From Leptolyngbyaceae cyanobacterium C42_A2020_001 (GTDB lineage Bacteria > Cyanobacteriota > Cyanobacteriia > Leptolyngbyales > Leptolyngbyaceae), in the NCBI GenBank assembly GCA_015272515.1, contig JACYLN010000111.1:101921-165920 (forward strand): a stretch of 64,000 nucleotides of DNA, given 5' to 3'. Each line of letters begins with the position of its first letter. Position 1 is the stretch's first letter. Below the pieces are notes generated by a model. It was not told the DNA's origin. It did no database searches and saw only the letters and a program-made list of their open reading frames with translations. Shown here piece by piece: positions 52,380 to 61,947 of this stretch. The translations under genes and the position numbers were made by a program.

Positions 52380-54656
52380 ATGTCCAGTCTTTCTCCCAAT
52401 GGTCAGCAGCGATCGCGTTTCTCCTGGCAAAATTTTCGCCAGCGATTGGCGGAACGACCTCTGCCTAAAACGGAAGAATCCCTGTTGCTGCGAGTATTGA
52501 CTCAGGCAATGGTGATTGTCGGTATTATCGCGACCGATGTCGCTGCCGAAACTCAGATGAGCGCATGGGCAGTTCCTCTAACGATTTTGGCTGGCTACTG
52601 GAGTTGGACGCATCGCCATAAGCACAATATTGCGACCAAATTTATGATCGCTATGGGAATGCTGGTGGCGCTGGGTGCATTTTTGCTCAATTTGAGGGAA
52701 CAGTTAAACGACACTCGTTTGGTGTTGGCAGAACTGTTGATTCAACTTCAGGTGTTGCATAGTTTTCATATGCCGCGCCGTCAGGATCTGGGCTACTCAA
52801 TGGTAATTGGCTTGATCCTGATTGGCGTTGCCAGCACCCTCAGCCAAACGACGATCTTTGGGCTGTTTTTGTTGCTGTTTTTAGCGATCGCGCTGCCCGT
52901 ATTGGTGCTGGATTATCGCTCACGATTAGATCTGGTGGGTCGAGCCTATAAAGCTCCATTCAAACGCGTGGGACTTTCTTGGAAGCGACTGGGCTTATTT
53001 TTTGGGTTGATTTTGGGCTTGGGGTTGACCCTGTTTATGGTGATGCCCCGAATTCCGGGCTACCAATTGCGTTCGTTCCCAGTTAGTGGGCAGATCAATC
53101 AAGGGTTTCAAAATAACCAGCAAATTATCAACCCTGGTTATATGCGGCAGGGCAACTCGGTAGGGGGAAGTGACGGGGAAGCCCAACAGGGACGGGGAAC
53201 AGGTCCCGGAGAAATGGATCAGAACCAGTACTACGGCTTCAACACCCGCATGAATCAGAATTTGCGGGGGGCGATGAAACCGAGAATTGTGATGCGCGTG
53301 CGATCGCAGGCAGAAGGTTTCTGGCGCGTCATGGCATTCGACAAATACCTGGGGCAGGGCTGGGAACTGTCTCGTAACGATCAAACCAAAACGGTGTTGC
53401 GTCCCGCCTGGTCGTATCAATTCTTTTTGCCTGTACCCATTACGCTGTCTAAAAAGAAAGAGGTGATTCAGACCTATACGATGGTTGCCGAGTTACCTAA
53501 TGTGATCCCAGCGTTGACCTATCCTAGAGAGTTATTTTTTCCCACACCCCAAGTGGCATTAGATATTGAAGGCTCCTTGCGATCGCCCCTGGGTTTATCC
53601 GAAGGGTTAACCTACACTGTGATTTCCAGTGTGCCCTACCGCGATCGCAGCCGCTTACAGCAGGCTCCCACTACCTATACGGACAAAATCCAACAGATCT
53701 ACATGGATGTGCCCACCGAGATTCGCGACAAGGTGCGAAAACAAACCGAAGCACTGTTGGCAACCTCAGAAAAACCGATTACCAATGCCTACGAAAAAGC
53801 GCTGTTTCTGGCACAAGCACTCAAACAACGCTACACAATTCAGCCAGAGCTTCCCTACCTCAACCCCAAAGAAGATTTAGTTGAAGCCTTTTTGTTCAAA
53901 TATCAGGGCGGTTACCCCGATCATTTTTCAACGGCGTTAACCATAATGCTGCGATCCATAGGCATCCCTGCCCGGTTAGTAGCGGGGTTCGCTCCTGGCG
54001 AGTTCAACCCCTTCACCGGACTTTATGAAGTGAGGAATACAGATGCCTATGCCATGACGGAAGTCTACTTTCCGAAATTTGGCTGGTTTGCCTTTGATCC
54101 CATCCCCGGTCACGAACTGATTCCGCCGTCCATTGAGGAAGACCAAACCTTCAGCGTGTTGCAACAGTTTTGGAAATGGGTGGCGGGTTGGCTCCCCTCC
54201 CCGGTTAGCAATTTCTTGGGGCAAGTGTTTGGCAGGCTGTTTAGTTGGGTTGGAGCAGGCATTGCTTGGATTGTTGGGCTGTTTCAGCAGGGCTGGTTCG
54301 GTTTATTTATTCTGTTGATGCTGAGCACTGGCACTGCGTTTGCAGGGTGGCTGCTGTGGAGAGTTTGGAAAGGTTGGCGCTATCAGTGGTGGTTGGCATC
54401 CCTCTCTCCCATGGAGCGCCTCTATCGGCAAATGGTGGATTGGCTTAACACTCAAGGATTTCGCAAGCGCTCAACTCAAACACCTTTTGAGTATGTGGCA
54501 CAGGCGAGGGCAACTCAACCTACCTACCAAGCAGATCTGATCGAACAAATTTCTCAGGCGTATGTGCAGTGGCGATACGGAGGCAAGCCTGCCAACGTCA
54601 GCGAGGTGAAACACGCTTTGCGCGAACTGAAGAAGCGACCATCCAAGCGACCCTAA
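52380..54656 (+). CDS. TgpA-like membrane protein with degenerate transglutaminase domain
   Basis: About 758 residues from ATG 52380. The DUF3488-type N-terminus has about six helices (LTQAMVIVGIIATDVAAE, IGLILIGVASTLSQTTIFGLF, LGLFFGLILGLGLTLFMV), then an extracytoplasmic region with the transglutaminase-like core near 490-560. One more helix lies near 640-665 (LFILLMLSTGTAFAGWLLW), and there is a cytoplasmic DUF4129-like tail (TPFEYVAQARATQP). The core reads YQGGYPDHFSTAL and TDAYAMTEVYFPKFGWFAFDP. The positions of the catalytic Cys and His hold Pro and Tyr. The fold is probably retained but the activity is not. It overlaps the convergent gene by four bases. Confidence 0.85.
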   Translation: MSSLSPNGQQRSRFSWQNFRQRLAERPLPKTEESLLLRVLTQAMVIVGIIATDVAAETQMSAWAVPLTILAGYWSWTHRHKHNIATKFMIAMGMLVALGAFLLNLREQLNDTRLVLAELLIQLQVLHSFHMPRRQDLGYSMVIGLILIGVASTLSQTTIFGLFLLLFLAIALPVLVLDYRSRLDLVGRAYKAPFKRVGLSWKRLGLFFGLILGLGLTLFMVMPRIPGYQLRSFPVSGQINQGFQNNQQIINPGYMRQGNSVGGSDGEAQQGRGTGPGEMDQNQYYGFNTRMNQNLRGAMKPRIVMRVRSQAEGFWRVMAFDKYLGQGWELSRNDQTKTVLRPAWSYQFFLPVPITLSKKKEVIQTYTMVAELPNVIPALTYPRELFFPTPQVALDIEGSLRSPLGLSEGLTYTVISSVPYRDRSRLQQAPTTYTDKIQQIYMDVPTEIRDKVRKQTEALLATSEKPITNAYEKALFLAQALKQRYTIQPELPYLNPKEDLVEAFLFKYQGGYPDHFSTALTIMLRSIGIPARLVAGFAPGEFNPFTGLYEVRNTDAYAMTEVYFPKFGWFAFDPIPGHELIPPSIEEDQTFSVLQQFWKWVAGWLPSPVSNFLGQVFGRLFSWVGAGIAWIVGLFQQGWFGLFILLMLSTGTAFAGWLLWRVWKGWRYQWWLASLSPMERLYRQMVDWLNTQGFRKRSTQTPFEYVAQARATQPTYQADLIEQISQAYVQWRYGGKPANVSEVKHALRELKKRPSKRP

Positions 54657-55012
54657 TAGTCAATCCACTCGCCTAGAAAAATGCTTTGAACCGCGATCGC
54701 AATCCGCTCCAGGTCTTCATTTAACAATGGGGGCCACTCCAGTCCTGCCTGGTGTCCAGCTTCAAACTGTTGACGACTGTTGACTGTCAGTAAATGCAGC
54801 GCGGCTGCCAGATCGCGATCAAGCTGCGTAGAATCCTTCAATGCTTCAAACACTACTTTGAGTGCCAGCAAAATGGAAGTGACTTGCCCTGGAACTGGAG
54901 GAACTCCTTCTCGGAGGCGGGCAAGAAGAGTGTCGGTTGCTTGATCTGCATCTAACCCTTGAGTAATCAACAAGTTGTGAGCAGTTTGATAGTCCACAAG
55001 TACCCCTTCCAT
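54653..55012 (-). CDS. small helical protein, unknown
   Basis: 119 residues: DYQTAHNLLITQGLDADQATDTLLARLREG, PVPGQVTSILLALKVVFEALKD, LDRDLAAALHLLTVNSRQQFEAG. All-helical, soluble. It resembles a conserved cyanobacterial family with no known function. It is convergent with the TgpA-like gene (overlap of four bases). Confidence 0.65.
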   Translation of the reverse strand: MEGVLVDYQTAHNLLITQGLDADQATDTLLARLREGVPPVPGQVTSILLALKVVFEALKDSTQLDRDLAAALHLLTVNSRQQFEAGHQAGLEWPPLLNEDLERIAIAVQSIFLGEWIDY

Positions 55013-55174
55013 CTCGTATGCTGAGACTGCATTGCTACCGCACCATTTTATAGCGATGGTCAGTCAACTTAGGACAATAACTGCCGTCTCAACCATTGAT
55101 TTGGGGAGGCTGACTGACAGCCGTTGTCCTATCAAAGATGGCAACGGCTATAGCGGGAAGGGGACAAATTGCCT

Positions 55175-55891
55175 TTAAAAGGAGTTGTAGTTTGTGCGGC
55201 GATCGGCAAACAAGCCCAATAAGGGACCCAGAATTGCGCCAAAGACAAAACCGCCTGCGTGCGCCCAGTAAGCAATTCCGCCACTTTGCATGCCAATATT
55301 TGTTGGAGCATTTAAGCTAACTAAGCCATAAAGTGCTTGTTGAACAAACCAAAAGCCCAGGAAAAAGATAGCTGGAATCCGAAAGGGCACCAGAACGATT
55401 CCCAGCGGCACTAAAGTCAGCACTTTGGCGTTGGGATATTTCAAGATGTAAGCTCCCATTACACCCGCGATCGCGCCACTAGCACCCAACGACGGAATCG
55501 GAGAGTAAGCGGAGAAGAACCATTGCGTCAGTGCTGCCAGTGCCCCACACGCCAGGTAAAAAATTAAATACTTGATATGTCCTAACGATTCTTCAACGTT
55601 GTTTCCAAAAATCCAGAGAAACAGCATATTTCCAGCAATATGCAAAAACCCCCCATGCAAGAACTGGGAGGTAAAAAGTGTTGCCCATTCAGGCACAGGA
55701 TGAGGTGACACCGCACCAGACCAACTCGCCGTCAATTCACGCGGCACCACGGCCCAGACTCGTAAAAACTGTTCTAGTTCGGCTGGCGAGAGGCTGAGTT
55801 CATACATAAAAGCCAGGACATTGACAATAATCAGCCCATAGGTCACGTAAGGTGTAATTCGAGTTGGGTTTTCGTCTCTAATGGGAACCAC
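55175..55891 (-). CDS. rhomboid family intramembrane serine protease
   Basis: 238 residues with about six helices. Active-site Ser in SLGASGAIAGVMGAYI and His in YWAHAGGFVFGAILGP; the loop-1 motif FTSQFLHGGFLHIAGNMLFLWIFG has the HxxxN conserved in rhomboids. It cleaves single-pass membrane proteins within the bilayer. An inverted pair TAGGACAA/TTGTCCTA lies just downstream (55070-55131), in the spacer to the small helical gene. Confidence 0.92.
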   Translation of the reverse strand: MVPIRDENPTRITPYVTYGLIIVNVLAFMYELSLSPAELEQFLRVWAVVPRELTASWSGAVSPHPVPEWATLFTSQFLHGGFLHIAGNMLFLWIFGNNVEESLGHIKYLIFYLACGALAALTQWFFSAYSPIPSLGASGAIAGVMGAYILKYPNAKVLTLVPLGIVLVPFRIPAIFFLGFWFVQQALYGLVSLNAPTNIGMQSGGIAYWAHAGGFVFGAILGPLLGLFADRRTNYNSF

Positions 55892-56045
55892 GTTGACTTG
55901 TCCTTTTGAATCAACTTTCTTACATCAAGACTATAGCCAGGGAAGGAGAATATTCTGCCTTTCTCAAGAAGGATTATGCAACAAAAAATTTCCCCAAAGA
56001 CTCAATCTCAGGGGAAATTGAAAAACAATAGAGATTTAGGATTCG

Positions 56046-56378
56046 TTACCAGCCTTTCTCAGCTTGGCTCAGCACAAACGCCGCAACATCTTCGATTTGC
56101 ATTTGATTCAAGCGACTTCTAAAAGCTGGCATGGCATTTTTGCCATTGGTAACCTGAGTCTTAATCGCCTCTAAAGAATCCATCCCGTACTTTGCCAAAG
56201 CCTCCTTTTTCAAGGTTTTGCCAGAGATAATTACGTTGTTCCCACCTACATGGCAGGCTGAACAATTAGCATTAAAAATCTTGGCTCCGTTAGTGACATC
56301 TGCCGCATAAGCTGACGAACAAAAAAGTCCGAACAAGCAGGCGATCGCTAAACACAACGGAATTATCAGCTTTCTCAA
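56046..56378 (-). CDS. petJ: cytochrome c6 (soluble electron carrier)
   Basis: 110 residues with signal peptide ([19 protein letters not shown]), mature [21 protein letters not shown], with the haem motif CSACH and the methionine ligand in GKNAMPAF. It carries electrons from cytochrome b6f to photosystem I in the thylakoid lumen, as an alternative to plastocyanin when copper is low. It lies last in a same-strand run psbV-psbV2-petE-petJ. Confidence 0.95.
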   Translation of the reverse strand: MRKLIIPLCLAIACLFGLFCSSAYAADVTNGAKIFNANCSACHVGGNNVIISGKTLKKEALAKYGMDSLEAIKTQVTNGKNAMPAFRSRLNQMQIEDVAAFVLSQAEKGW

Positions 56379-56529
56379 GGGCTTCCCTCTTAAACACTAG
56401 AACAAAAAGGACTGAAAGCAATCAAGCAGACTACTCTGCAACCCTTGGTGATGTTTCTCAAATAACTAGAGAGAAGACCCAATCAAACCAAAGGCAAAAA
56501 CAACTAGCTAAAACTGGACAACAAAAGTA

Positions 56530-56949
56530 CTAGCTAGCCACTGTGATCTTACCAACCATGCCAGCCCCCCGGTGAGGTTCGCAGTAGTAGGAATATTCGC
56601 CTGCGGGTGCATCAGCGGGAATTTTCAACTCAAAGCTGTCACCAGGAGCCATTTCCAGCTTTTTGTGAGACAGAGAGGTTGCCAGAGCTTTGTCACCACC
56701 AGGAATAGAGGATACATCGAAAACGACGTTGTGGGGAGGAACTTTGTTGATCACCCACTTTACCGTGTCACCTGGCTTCACCGTGAGTTTTGAAGGCTCG
56801 AAAGCGAGCATTCCATTGTCTGCACCCATTTTGACAGTGAAGGTTTCGGCGGATGCGGGAGCAACGGAGATAAAGAGGCTGCCAACCACTAGCAGAACAG
56901 CAGCAAATACCAGACAAAGGCTTTTTGCAATGGAAGTAATTGATTTCAT
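56530..56949 (-). CDS. petE: plastocyanin
   Basis: 139 residues from ATG 56949 with signal peptide ([20 protein letters not shown] ... ASA). Mature [21 protein letters not shown]; copper ligands are His in PPHNVVF and Cys-His-Met in [11 protein letters not shown]. It is the copper-containing counterpart of cytochrome c6. The longer frame to 56982 lacks support. The spacing to petJ is 151 bases and to psbV2 97 bases, so each may have its own promoter. Confidence 0.96.
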   Translation of the reverse strand: MKSITSIAKSLCLVFAAVLLVVGSLFISVAPASAETFTVKMGADNGMLAFEPSKLTVKPGDTVKWVINKVPPHNVVFDVSSIPGGDKALATSLSHKKLEMAPGDSFELKIPADAPAGEYSYYCEPHRGAGMVGKITVAS

Positions 56950-57046
56950 AACGTTGCCTTGCAATCTACAGCTTGCGTACAAATCAAATTCTAAGGCAAT
57001 TGTGAAGATGGCGGGTGATTAAACCCGAATTTTCTTACCCCAGAAA

Positions 57047-57553
57047 TCACGAATTCTCGAATGTTTCTGTGCCCCAACCGGGCGCTTTCTGGGCAGCCCG
57101 AAGCACGAATCCAGCGATCGCTTCCACATCTGCCGTTGCCAGCCAAGAATCTGGAAGCCGCTGACACAAAATCGCTTCCTCGCTACCGTCATAAGTCATA
57201 GGCTGACGCAGAAAGGCAACTAAACCATTGATGGTGTCGCGCTGGGGAGTAGCACCCCGGAGCGCCGCTAGAGACAATGGCACTGTTGGGTCAGGTAAGG
57301 TGGTACCGCCAACGTGACAACTTAAACAATTTTTCTCAAACAGAGCTTTTCCCTTAGACAACTCAACAGGGGTAAATAAACGCGTATTTCCCTGATCATC
57401 TAGAACTAACGGAATGGGTTCGGTCACTCTCAAGTAGCGAGTCACATAGGGATCGATCGTCGTAGCATAAGCCGGAGCACTGGAAACGACTAGCGTCAGG
57501 CAAACTGTCAAAATACACACTAGAGAATGGAGCCAAAACGAGCGACGCAGCAT
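57047..57553 (-). CDS. psbV2: cytochrome c-550-like protein PsbV2
   Basis: 168 residues with signal peptide (SLVCILTVCLTLVVSSAPAYA), then VTRYLRVTEPIPLVLDDQGNT and the haem motif KNCLSCHVGGTTLPDP. The spacing and the residues after the motif match PsbV rather than c6. PsbV2 is a psbV paralogue known from some cyanobacteria, lying next to psbV. Its partner in photosystem II is uncertain. Confidence 0.88.
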   Translation of the reverse strand: MLRRSFWLHSLVCILTVCLTLVVSSAPAYATTIDPYVTRYLRVTEPIPLVLDDQGNTRLFTPVELSKGKALFEKNCLSCHVGGTTLPDPTVPLSLAALRGATPQRDTINGLVAFLRQPMTYDGSEEAILCQRLPDSWLATADVEAIAGFVLRAAQKAPGWGTETFENS

Positions 57554-57589
57554 CTAGCAACCCCTATGTGACATCAAACCCGGCGCAGC

Positions 57590-58081
57590 TTAATAGTAGA
57601 TTTTGCCGCCGCCCCACTTATCACCAACCACTTTGGGTTGCAGCAGAATGTGCCCAGCGATCGCCACTAAGTCGTCTTCAGTCAAGTTCCGCATTTCTGG
57701 GAAGGTATCTTTGCTCTTCAGACTGGGGTGAACTTCTGCAATGGATTGTTCTCCATCATAGCTAGTGGGGTCTTTCATATAATCCACCAGGGAAGCGATG
57801 CTGTTGCGGGGAGGGGTGGCCAGCGATAGCGCTTCTGGGTCAAGCCCAACATTAGGGTCAGTTTTGGTAATACCACCCACATGGCATTGAGCGCAGGCGT
57901 ATTGAAACAGACGCTTCCCTTCCTTCACTTGCTTCAGGCTGAGAGTAATCGTGTCGCCTTCATTGTTGAGAGGAACCGTGCGGATTGCCGCATCCAGTTC
58001 CGCTGCCGTGGCGTTACCCACAAGTAGTTGAAAGGCGAAGAATACAGTGGCTACTGCAAGCCAGATGTATCTTTTGAGCAT
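57590..58081 (-). CDS. psbV: photosystem II cytochrome c-550
   Basis: 163 residues from ATG 58081 with signal peptide (VATVFFAFQLLVGNATA), mature AELDAAIRTVPLNNEGDTITL, haem site YACAQCHVGG and end GGGKIYY. It stabilises the oxygen-evolving complex at the lumenal side of PSII. A longer frame reaches 58213 but the added part precedes a normal signal peptide and is not conserved. It is the first gene of the cytochrome/plastocyanin cluster. Confidence 0.96.
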   Translation of the reverse strand: MLKRYIWLAVATVFFAFQLLVGNATAAELDAAIRTVPLNNEGDTITLSLKQVKEGKRLFQYACAQCHVGGITKTDPNVGLDPEALSLATPPRNSIASLVDYMKDPTSYDGEQSIAEVHPSLKSKDTFPEMRNLTEDDLVAIAGHILLQPKVVGDKWGGGKIYY

Positions 58082-58427
58082 GGTTCTCCTTAGTGTGGCT
58101 TGGGTAAACAGATTGCAAAGAATATCAGGAGACTCAATATGGCTAGGCTCGACACCAGGGGTGGAACTTTGCAGGAACCCTTTTGCTTTTAGGGGTATCC
58201 CAACGGCGAGCAAACGTTTCGCTAAGCCAGGGAGTTTTTATAGAAGATTCCTAACGGATGACGAGGGATAACTTCCCTTAAAACAAGGAAACTATCCGTT
58301 GCCAATTCTGTGATATGGAAAGCTGCAAAACCCACGGTATGATTCACTATCCGACTAAACTGAGTCGTTCTGACTACAACTATCATGCCACTGAGTGCAC
58401 CCTTTCCCAAGCTTTGAAAGAGATTCC

Positions 58428-59354
58428 CTAGTCAGATGTTGTAATGCTTAAAGGGCGTACTTCTGGCAAGTGAACTGACAAGGTTGAAGCTGCGGCAACG
58501 GGTTGGTGCAGGCGAATCAACCGCGCCAGAGTGGGCTTAAGCTGAGTTCGGGGAACAATCGCATCGACAAAACCATGCTGAAGCAAATATTCTGCGGTTT
58601 GAAAATCTTCTGGCAACTTCTCGCGCAGGGTTTGTTCAACCACTCGCCGCCCAGCAAAACCAATAGTGGCTTTGGGTTCTGCCAAAATCACATCCCCCAA
58701 CATCGCGAAACTCGCCGTTACACCGCCTGTTGTGGGATGGGTGAGTACAGGAATGTAGAGTAATTTGGCAGTCTGAAGCCGCTGCAAAGCACCCGAAATT
58801 TTCGCCATCTGCATCAAGCTCAACAATCCTTCCTGCATTCGGGCACCACCTGACGCACACACTATGATGACGGGGAGGCGTTCACGGGTAGCACGCTCAA
58901 TCAAGCGGGTAAGTTTCTCGCCCACGACCGACCCCATGCTACCGCCCATGAAGCGAAAATCCATTACACCCAGTGCAACGGGTAACCCATCTAGCCGACC
59001 AACACCCGTTTGCACAGAGTCCAACAGTTTAGTTTTTTCCTGCATATCGCGTAGGCGATCGCTGTAGGTTTTGCGATCTCGAAACTTTAGCGGATCCGTT
59101 GCCACCAACCCAGTATCAGTTGGCAGCCAGGTGTTAGGGTCAATTAGTTGGCGAATCCGCTCATCGCTGTAGACCCGAATATGATGTCCGCAATCCGGGC
59201 AAACCATTTGGTTGGCTTGCAAATCTTTTGTATACGTGAGGACTCCGCACGCTTCACACTTCGACCAAAGCCCATCAGCAATTTCTCGTTCTTGGCGTTC
59301 CTTACTAATCGGACCTGACTTTTGACGATTTGCAAACCAATCAAATAAAGACAT
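58428..59354 (-). CDS. accD: acetyl-CoA carboxylase carboxyltransferase subunit beta
   Basis: 308 residues. Four-Cys zinc ribbon ([15 protein letters not shown] ... [13 protein letters not shown]), then the carboxyltransferase core: [65 protein letters not shown] and [18 protein letters not shown]. It forms malonyl-CoA with AccA, AccB and AccC. Single gene here. Confidence 0.97.
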   Translation of the reverse strand: MSLFDWFANRQKSGPISKERQEREIADGLWSKCEACGVLTYTKDLQANQMVCPDCGHHIRVYSDERIRQLIDPNTWLPTDTGLVATDPLKFRDRKTYSDRLRDMQEKTKLLDSVQTGVGRLDGLPVALGVMDFRFMGGSMGSVVGEKLTRLIERATRERLPVIIVCASGGARMQEGLLSLMQMAKISGALQRLQTAKLLYIPVLTHPTTGGVTASFAMLGDVILAEPKATIGFAGRRVVEQTLREKLPEDFQTAEYLLQHGFVDAIVPRTQLKPTLARLIRLHQPVAAASTLSVHLPEVRPLSITTSD

Positions 59355-59693
59355 GGACGTATGAATTCCTCACGAACTCGTCAACGGTTGAAGCAACACC
59401 ACATTTTCGGCAGAAGATAAATGGTCGGCATCCCACTAAGACCCCGATCCAATCCATTTGGTTGCCGAATGATTATACCAATTCAGTCCCACACCTCTTG
59501 GGTGAAGATTTCCACCTATTGCCAATGGAACGGATTTACGCCTCTATTCATCGTCATTTCTGGTGCTACCACGGAAGAAATAAAACTTGCATTTTTTTGT
59601 GAAAAGTTAATGAACTTTGTGAGGAAGCACGCAGTCTCAGTTAGTTCAATTTGGGTTCGGGAACTCTAGGGGTACTGAGGCACCTGAAAATCT
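59355..59693. other. noncoding region
   Basis: 339 bases between divergent accD and the SQS/PSY-like gene. The open frames here are short and without family resemblance. No promoter or repeat is clear beyond an AT-rich stretch (TTGCATTTTTTTGTGAAAAG near 59585). I see nothing else. Confidence 0.5.
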
Positions 59694-60797
59694 ATGGAAC
59701 CACCCAGCACCAAGCCTTTTACAGAGTTAACGCTTGATATTAATTATCAAAAATATTGTTCCACGGTTGATAGCAAACTAGGCATTGCTACGCTCGTTGG
59801 GTCTTCGGAATACAACGCAATTTCAGATGATGCTCTTAAAGATGAAGATAATGCTGGATGGATTTTAAAGTTAGAACCTTCGGTCAGCAAGGAGTGGATT
59901 GAGCGGATTCGCTGGATTCGGCTCGTGGATCGATTGGCAGAATGTGAACTGATTGGATCTAAAAAGTTAGAGTTTCAGACGTTTTTAGCGGAGTGGCAAC
60001 AGCTTTTACAAACGGGACACGTTGAAATCAATGCCACTTATCAATTGGTATTACACAGTATGCGTAATAGCTGGTTCAGCGAAACAGGGCAACCCTTAGA
60101 TCAGCCTTCGATTTCTGCCTGGAATCAGTATGTTTTAGCAATTGAGAAATATCACTCCACGCATCTCATTGTTGAAACGTTTGAACAGTATGAACAACTA
60201 TTAACAGAATTGGCAGGGTCTTTCTTCCAAATGCTGCCTTTTTTAGCCGACAAACATCGTCCTATTGTTCGCCATTTTGGAATCGTTGATCAGTTCTATA
60301 ATCATTTGCGTGACCTACAAGAAGATGCAGAGCAAGGAATTTGTTATCTTCCACTAGCCTTGTTAGATCAGTTCGGGATCTCCCGTCAAGAAATTTTGCA
60401 AAAGACTGCTCCACAAAATCCAAACTATTGCAAAATGATGCAGTTTTGGCTGGGAGGCTATCTGCCAAGACTACGTCGAAAGGCGCGCCAATTGATCACG
60501 GCTGACGATTTGCATCCGTCCTGGCAAATTCTCTGTGATTGGTCAGTTTACCGCTACCGCCGCATTGAGCAAGTGTTTCGCGAGTGCCAGTTTGATTACA
60601 CCCTGTTTCCTGAGCGCTACTGGCAGCGAGTTCGGGATGAACTACCATTCATGCTGACGCAGATTCAGAATTCCCATCAGCGCCAGCCTTTTCAAGGTTC
60701 GATGGCAGCTATCTATACCTATTTGCGCGGTTGGCAAACCCTCAATATTGTTTCGCCAATTCAACCTCGATCGCAGCAGTTTTTATCTGCTGTGTAA
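59694..60797 (+). CDS. divergent squalene/phytoene synthase-like protein
   Basis: 367 residues, all-helical. The second aspartate-rich motif of the family is recognisable: FYNHLRDLQEDAEQGICYLPLALLDQFGI (DxxxD then YLP). The first, usually DxxxD, appears as IRLVDRLAEC, with Glu at the last position. After this the C-terminal part (YLPRLRRKARQLITAD, YRYRRIEQVFRECQF) has few family matches. It may be a head-to-head prenyl synthase with altered activity. Confidence in the family is moderate. Confidence 0.6.
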   Translation: MEPPSTKPFTELTLDINYQKYCSTVDSKLGIATLVGSSEYNAISDDALKDEDNAGWILKLEPSVSKEWIERIRWIRLVDRLAECELIGSKKLEFQTFLAEWQQLLQTGHVEINATYQLVLHSMRNSWFSETGQPLDQPSISAWNQYVLAIEKYHSTHLIVETFEQYEQLLTELAGSFFQMLPFLADKHRPIVRHFGIVDQFYNHLRDLQEDAEQGICYLPLALLDQFGISRQEILQKTAPQNPNYCKMMQFWLGGYLPRLRRKARQLITADDLHPSWQILCDWSVYRYRRIEQVFRECQFDYTLFPERYWQRVRDELPFMLTQIQNSHQRQPFQGSMAAIYTYLRGWQTLNIVSPIQPRSQQFLSAV

Positions 60798-60802
60798 GGC
60801 GA

Positions 60803-61705
60803 TTAGGGCGATCGCCTTGCTCGCAATAAACTCTTGATCTCCCGTAACAAAGGCGACCCTGCTCTACTGCGTTGAGGATGGGTCAACAGTCCGTGTTGGG
60901 GACTGAACAAGAATGCCAGCGTGAAAAATCCGGCTGATACCAAAACAACCGCCGGCCCCGAAGGCAAGTTGAAGTAGTAACTGAGATACATTCCACTAAC
61001 GCTGGAAACCACGCTAATTGCAGCACCTAAAATCATCATTTGATGAAGCCGTTTGACGAGCAAGTACGCTGTTGCTCCAGGAGTTACCAGTAGGGCTAAA
61101 ACGAGGATGACTCCAACGACTTTGAGACTGGCAACTATTGTCAATGCAATAAGGATCATTAGCCCAAAGTTGAGCAAGTTGACAGGCAATCCGGCGGCTT
61201 GAGCACCCAACGGATCGAAAGTGTAAAACTGAAGTTCTTTGAACAGCAACACAATAATCACCACAACGATCGCGGCAATCACAACCGTCGTGATTACGTC
61301 CTCCCAACTCACGCCCAGGATATTGCCAAACAAAAAGTGATTCAGATCCACTTTGTTGTCTTTCTGAATCGTCGTAATCAGCGTGATTCCTAAGGCAAAA
61401 AAGGCAGAAAACACAATTCCCATCGCCGTGTCTTCTTTGATCGGCGATCGCGTGTGAATCAGCGCAATCAACAGGGTACTAATCACTCCGGCAATAAAGG
61501 CTCCAATAAAAATATTGGCTTCCAGCGCAAACGCCAGCGCTAAACCCGGCATCACTGAATGACTGATCGCATCTCCCAGCAACGCCAATCGTTGCACCAT
61601 TAAATAGCTGCCTACTACTGCACATAAAATTCCAACCAAAACAGCCACAACCAGCGATCGCTGCATAAAGTCATACTGAAGTGGCTCTAGAAGCAGTTGG
61701 AACAT
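60803..61705 (-). CDS. metal ABC transporter permease (manganese/zinc type)
   Basis: 300 residues, about eight helices, ABC-3 family: RLALLGDAISHSVMPGLALAF (cytoplasmic coupling region) and VGVILVLALLVTPGATAYLL. With the ATPase 242 bases upstream on the same strand it forms the MntAB/ZnuCB-type importer. A hairpin GGCGAT/ATCGCC lies at its 3' end in the convergent gap. No binding protein gene is seen. Confidence 0.9.
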   Translation of the reverse strand: MFQLLLEPLQYDFMQRSLVVAVLVGILCAVVGSYLMVQRLALLGDAISHSVMPGLALAFALEANIFIGAFIAGVISTLLIALIHTRSPIKEDTAMGIVFSAFFALGITLITTIQKDNKVDLNHFLFGNILGVSWEDVITTVVIAAIVVVIIVLLFKELQFYTFDPLGAQAAGLPVNLLNFGLMILIALTIVASLKVVGVILVLALLVTPGATAYLLVKRLHQMMILGAAISVVSSVSGMYLSYYFNLPSGPAVVLVSAGFFTLAFLFSPQHGLLTHPQRSRAGSPLLREIKSLLRARRSP

Positions 61706-61947
61706 AAAGGGGAAGGAGAGTCAAGGAGTAGATGGGTAGGGTAGGTGGATAGATGGGTGGGGTAGATAGGTGGGTGGGGTAGGAGAGTGATGGGGCTTCT
61801 GCCGTGAGCCTCAGCAGCTCGACTGAGGTCTCGCCGAACGTCCGAACGGTGATAGTGTTGTGCTTACTTCTGCTCCATCACTCCATCACTCACTCACTCA
61901 TCCACCGCCTCGCCGCCTGAACTCCCCTTCCAGCCTTCGCACTCCGC
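61706..61947. repeat. low-complexity inverted spacer with dispersed repeats
   Basis: Left: (GATGGGTGGGGTAGATAGG) purine-rich. Right: CCATCACTCACTCACTCATC pyrimidine-rich complement. In the middle, GCTCGACTGAGGTCTCGCCG and GAACGTCCGAACGG resemble the CTCGACTCAGG and TTCGGCGAAC units of the pyrB insertion. It separates two genes of one transporter, which are normally adjacent. Confidence 0.6.
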
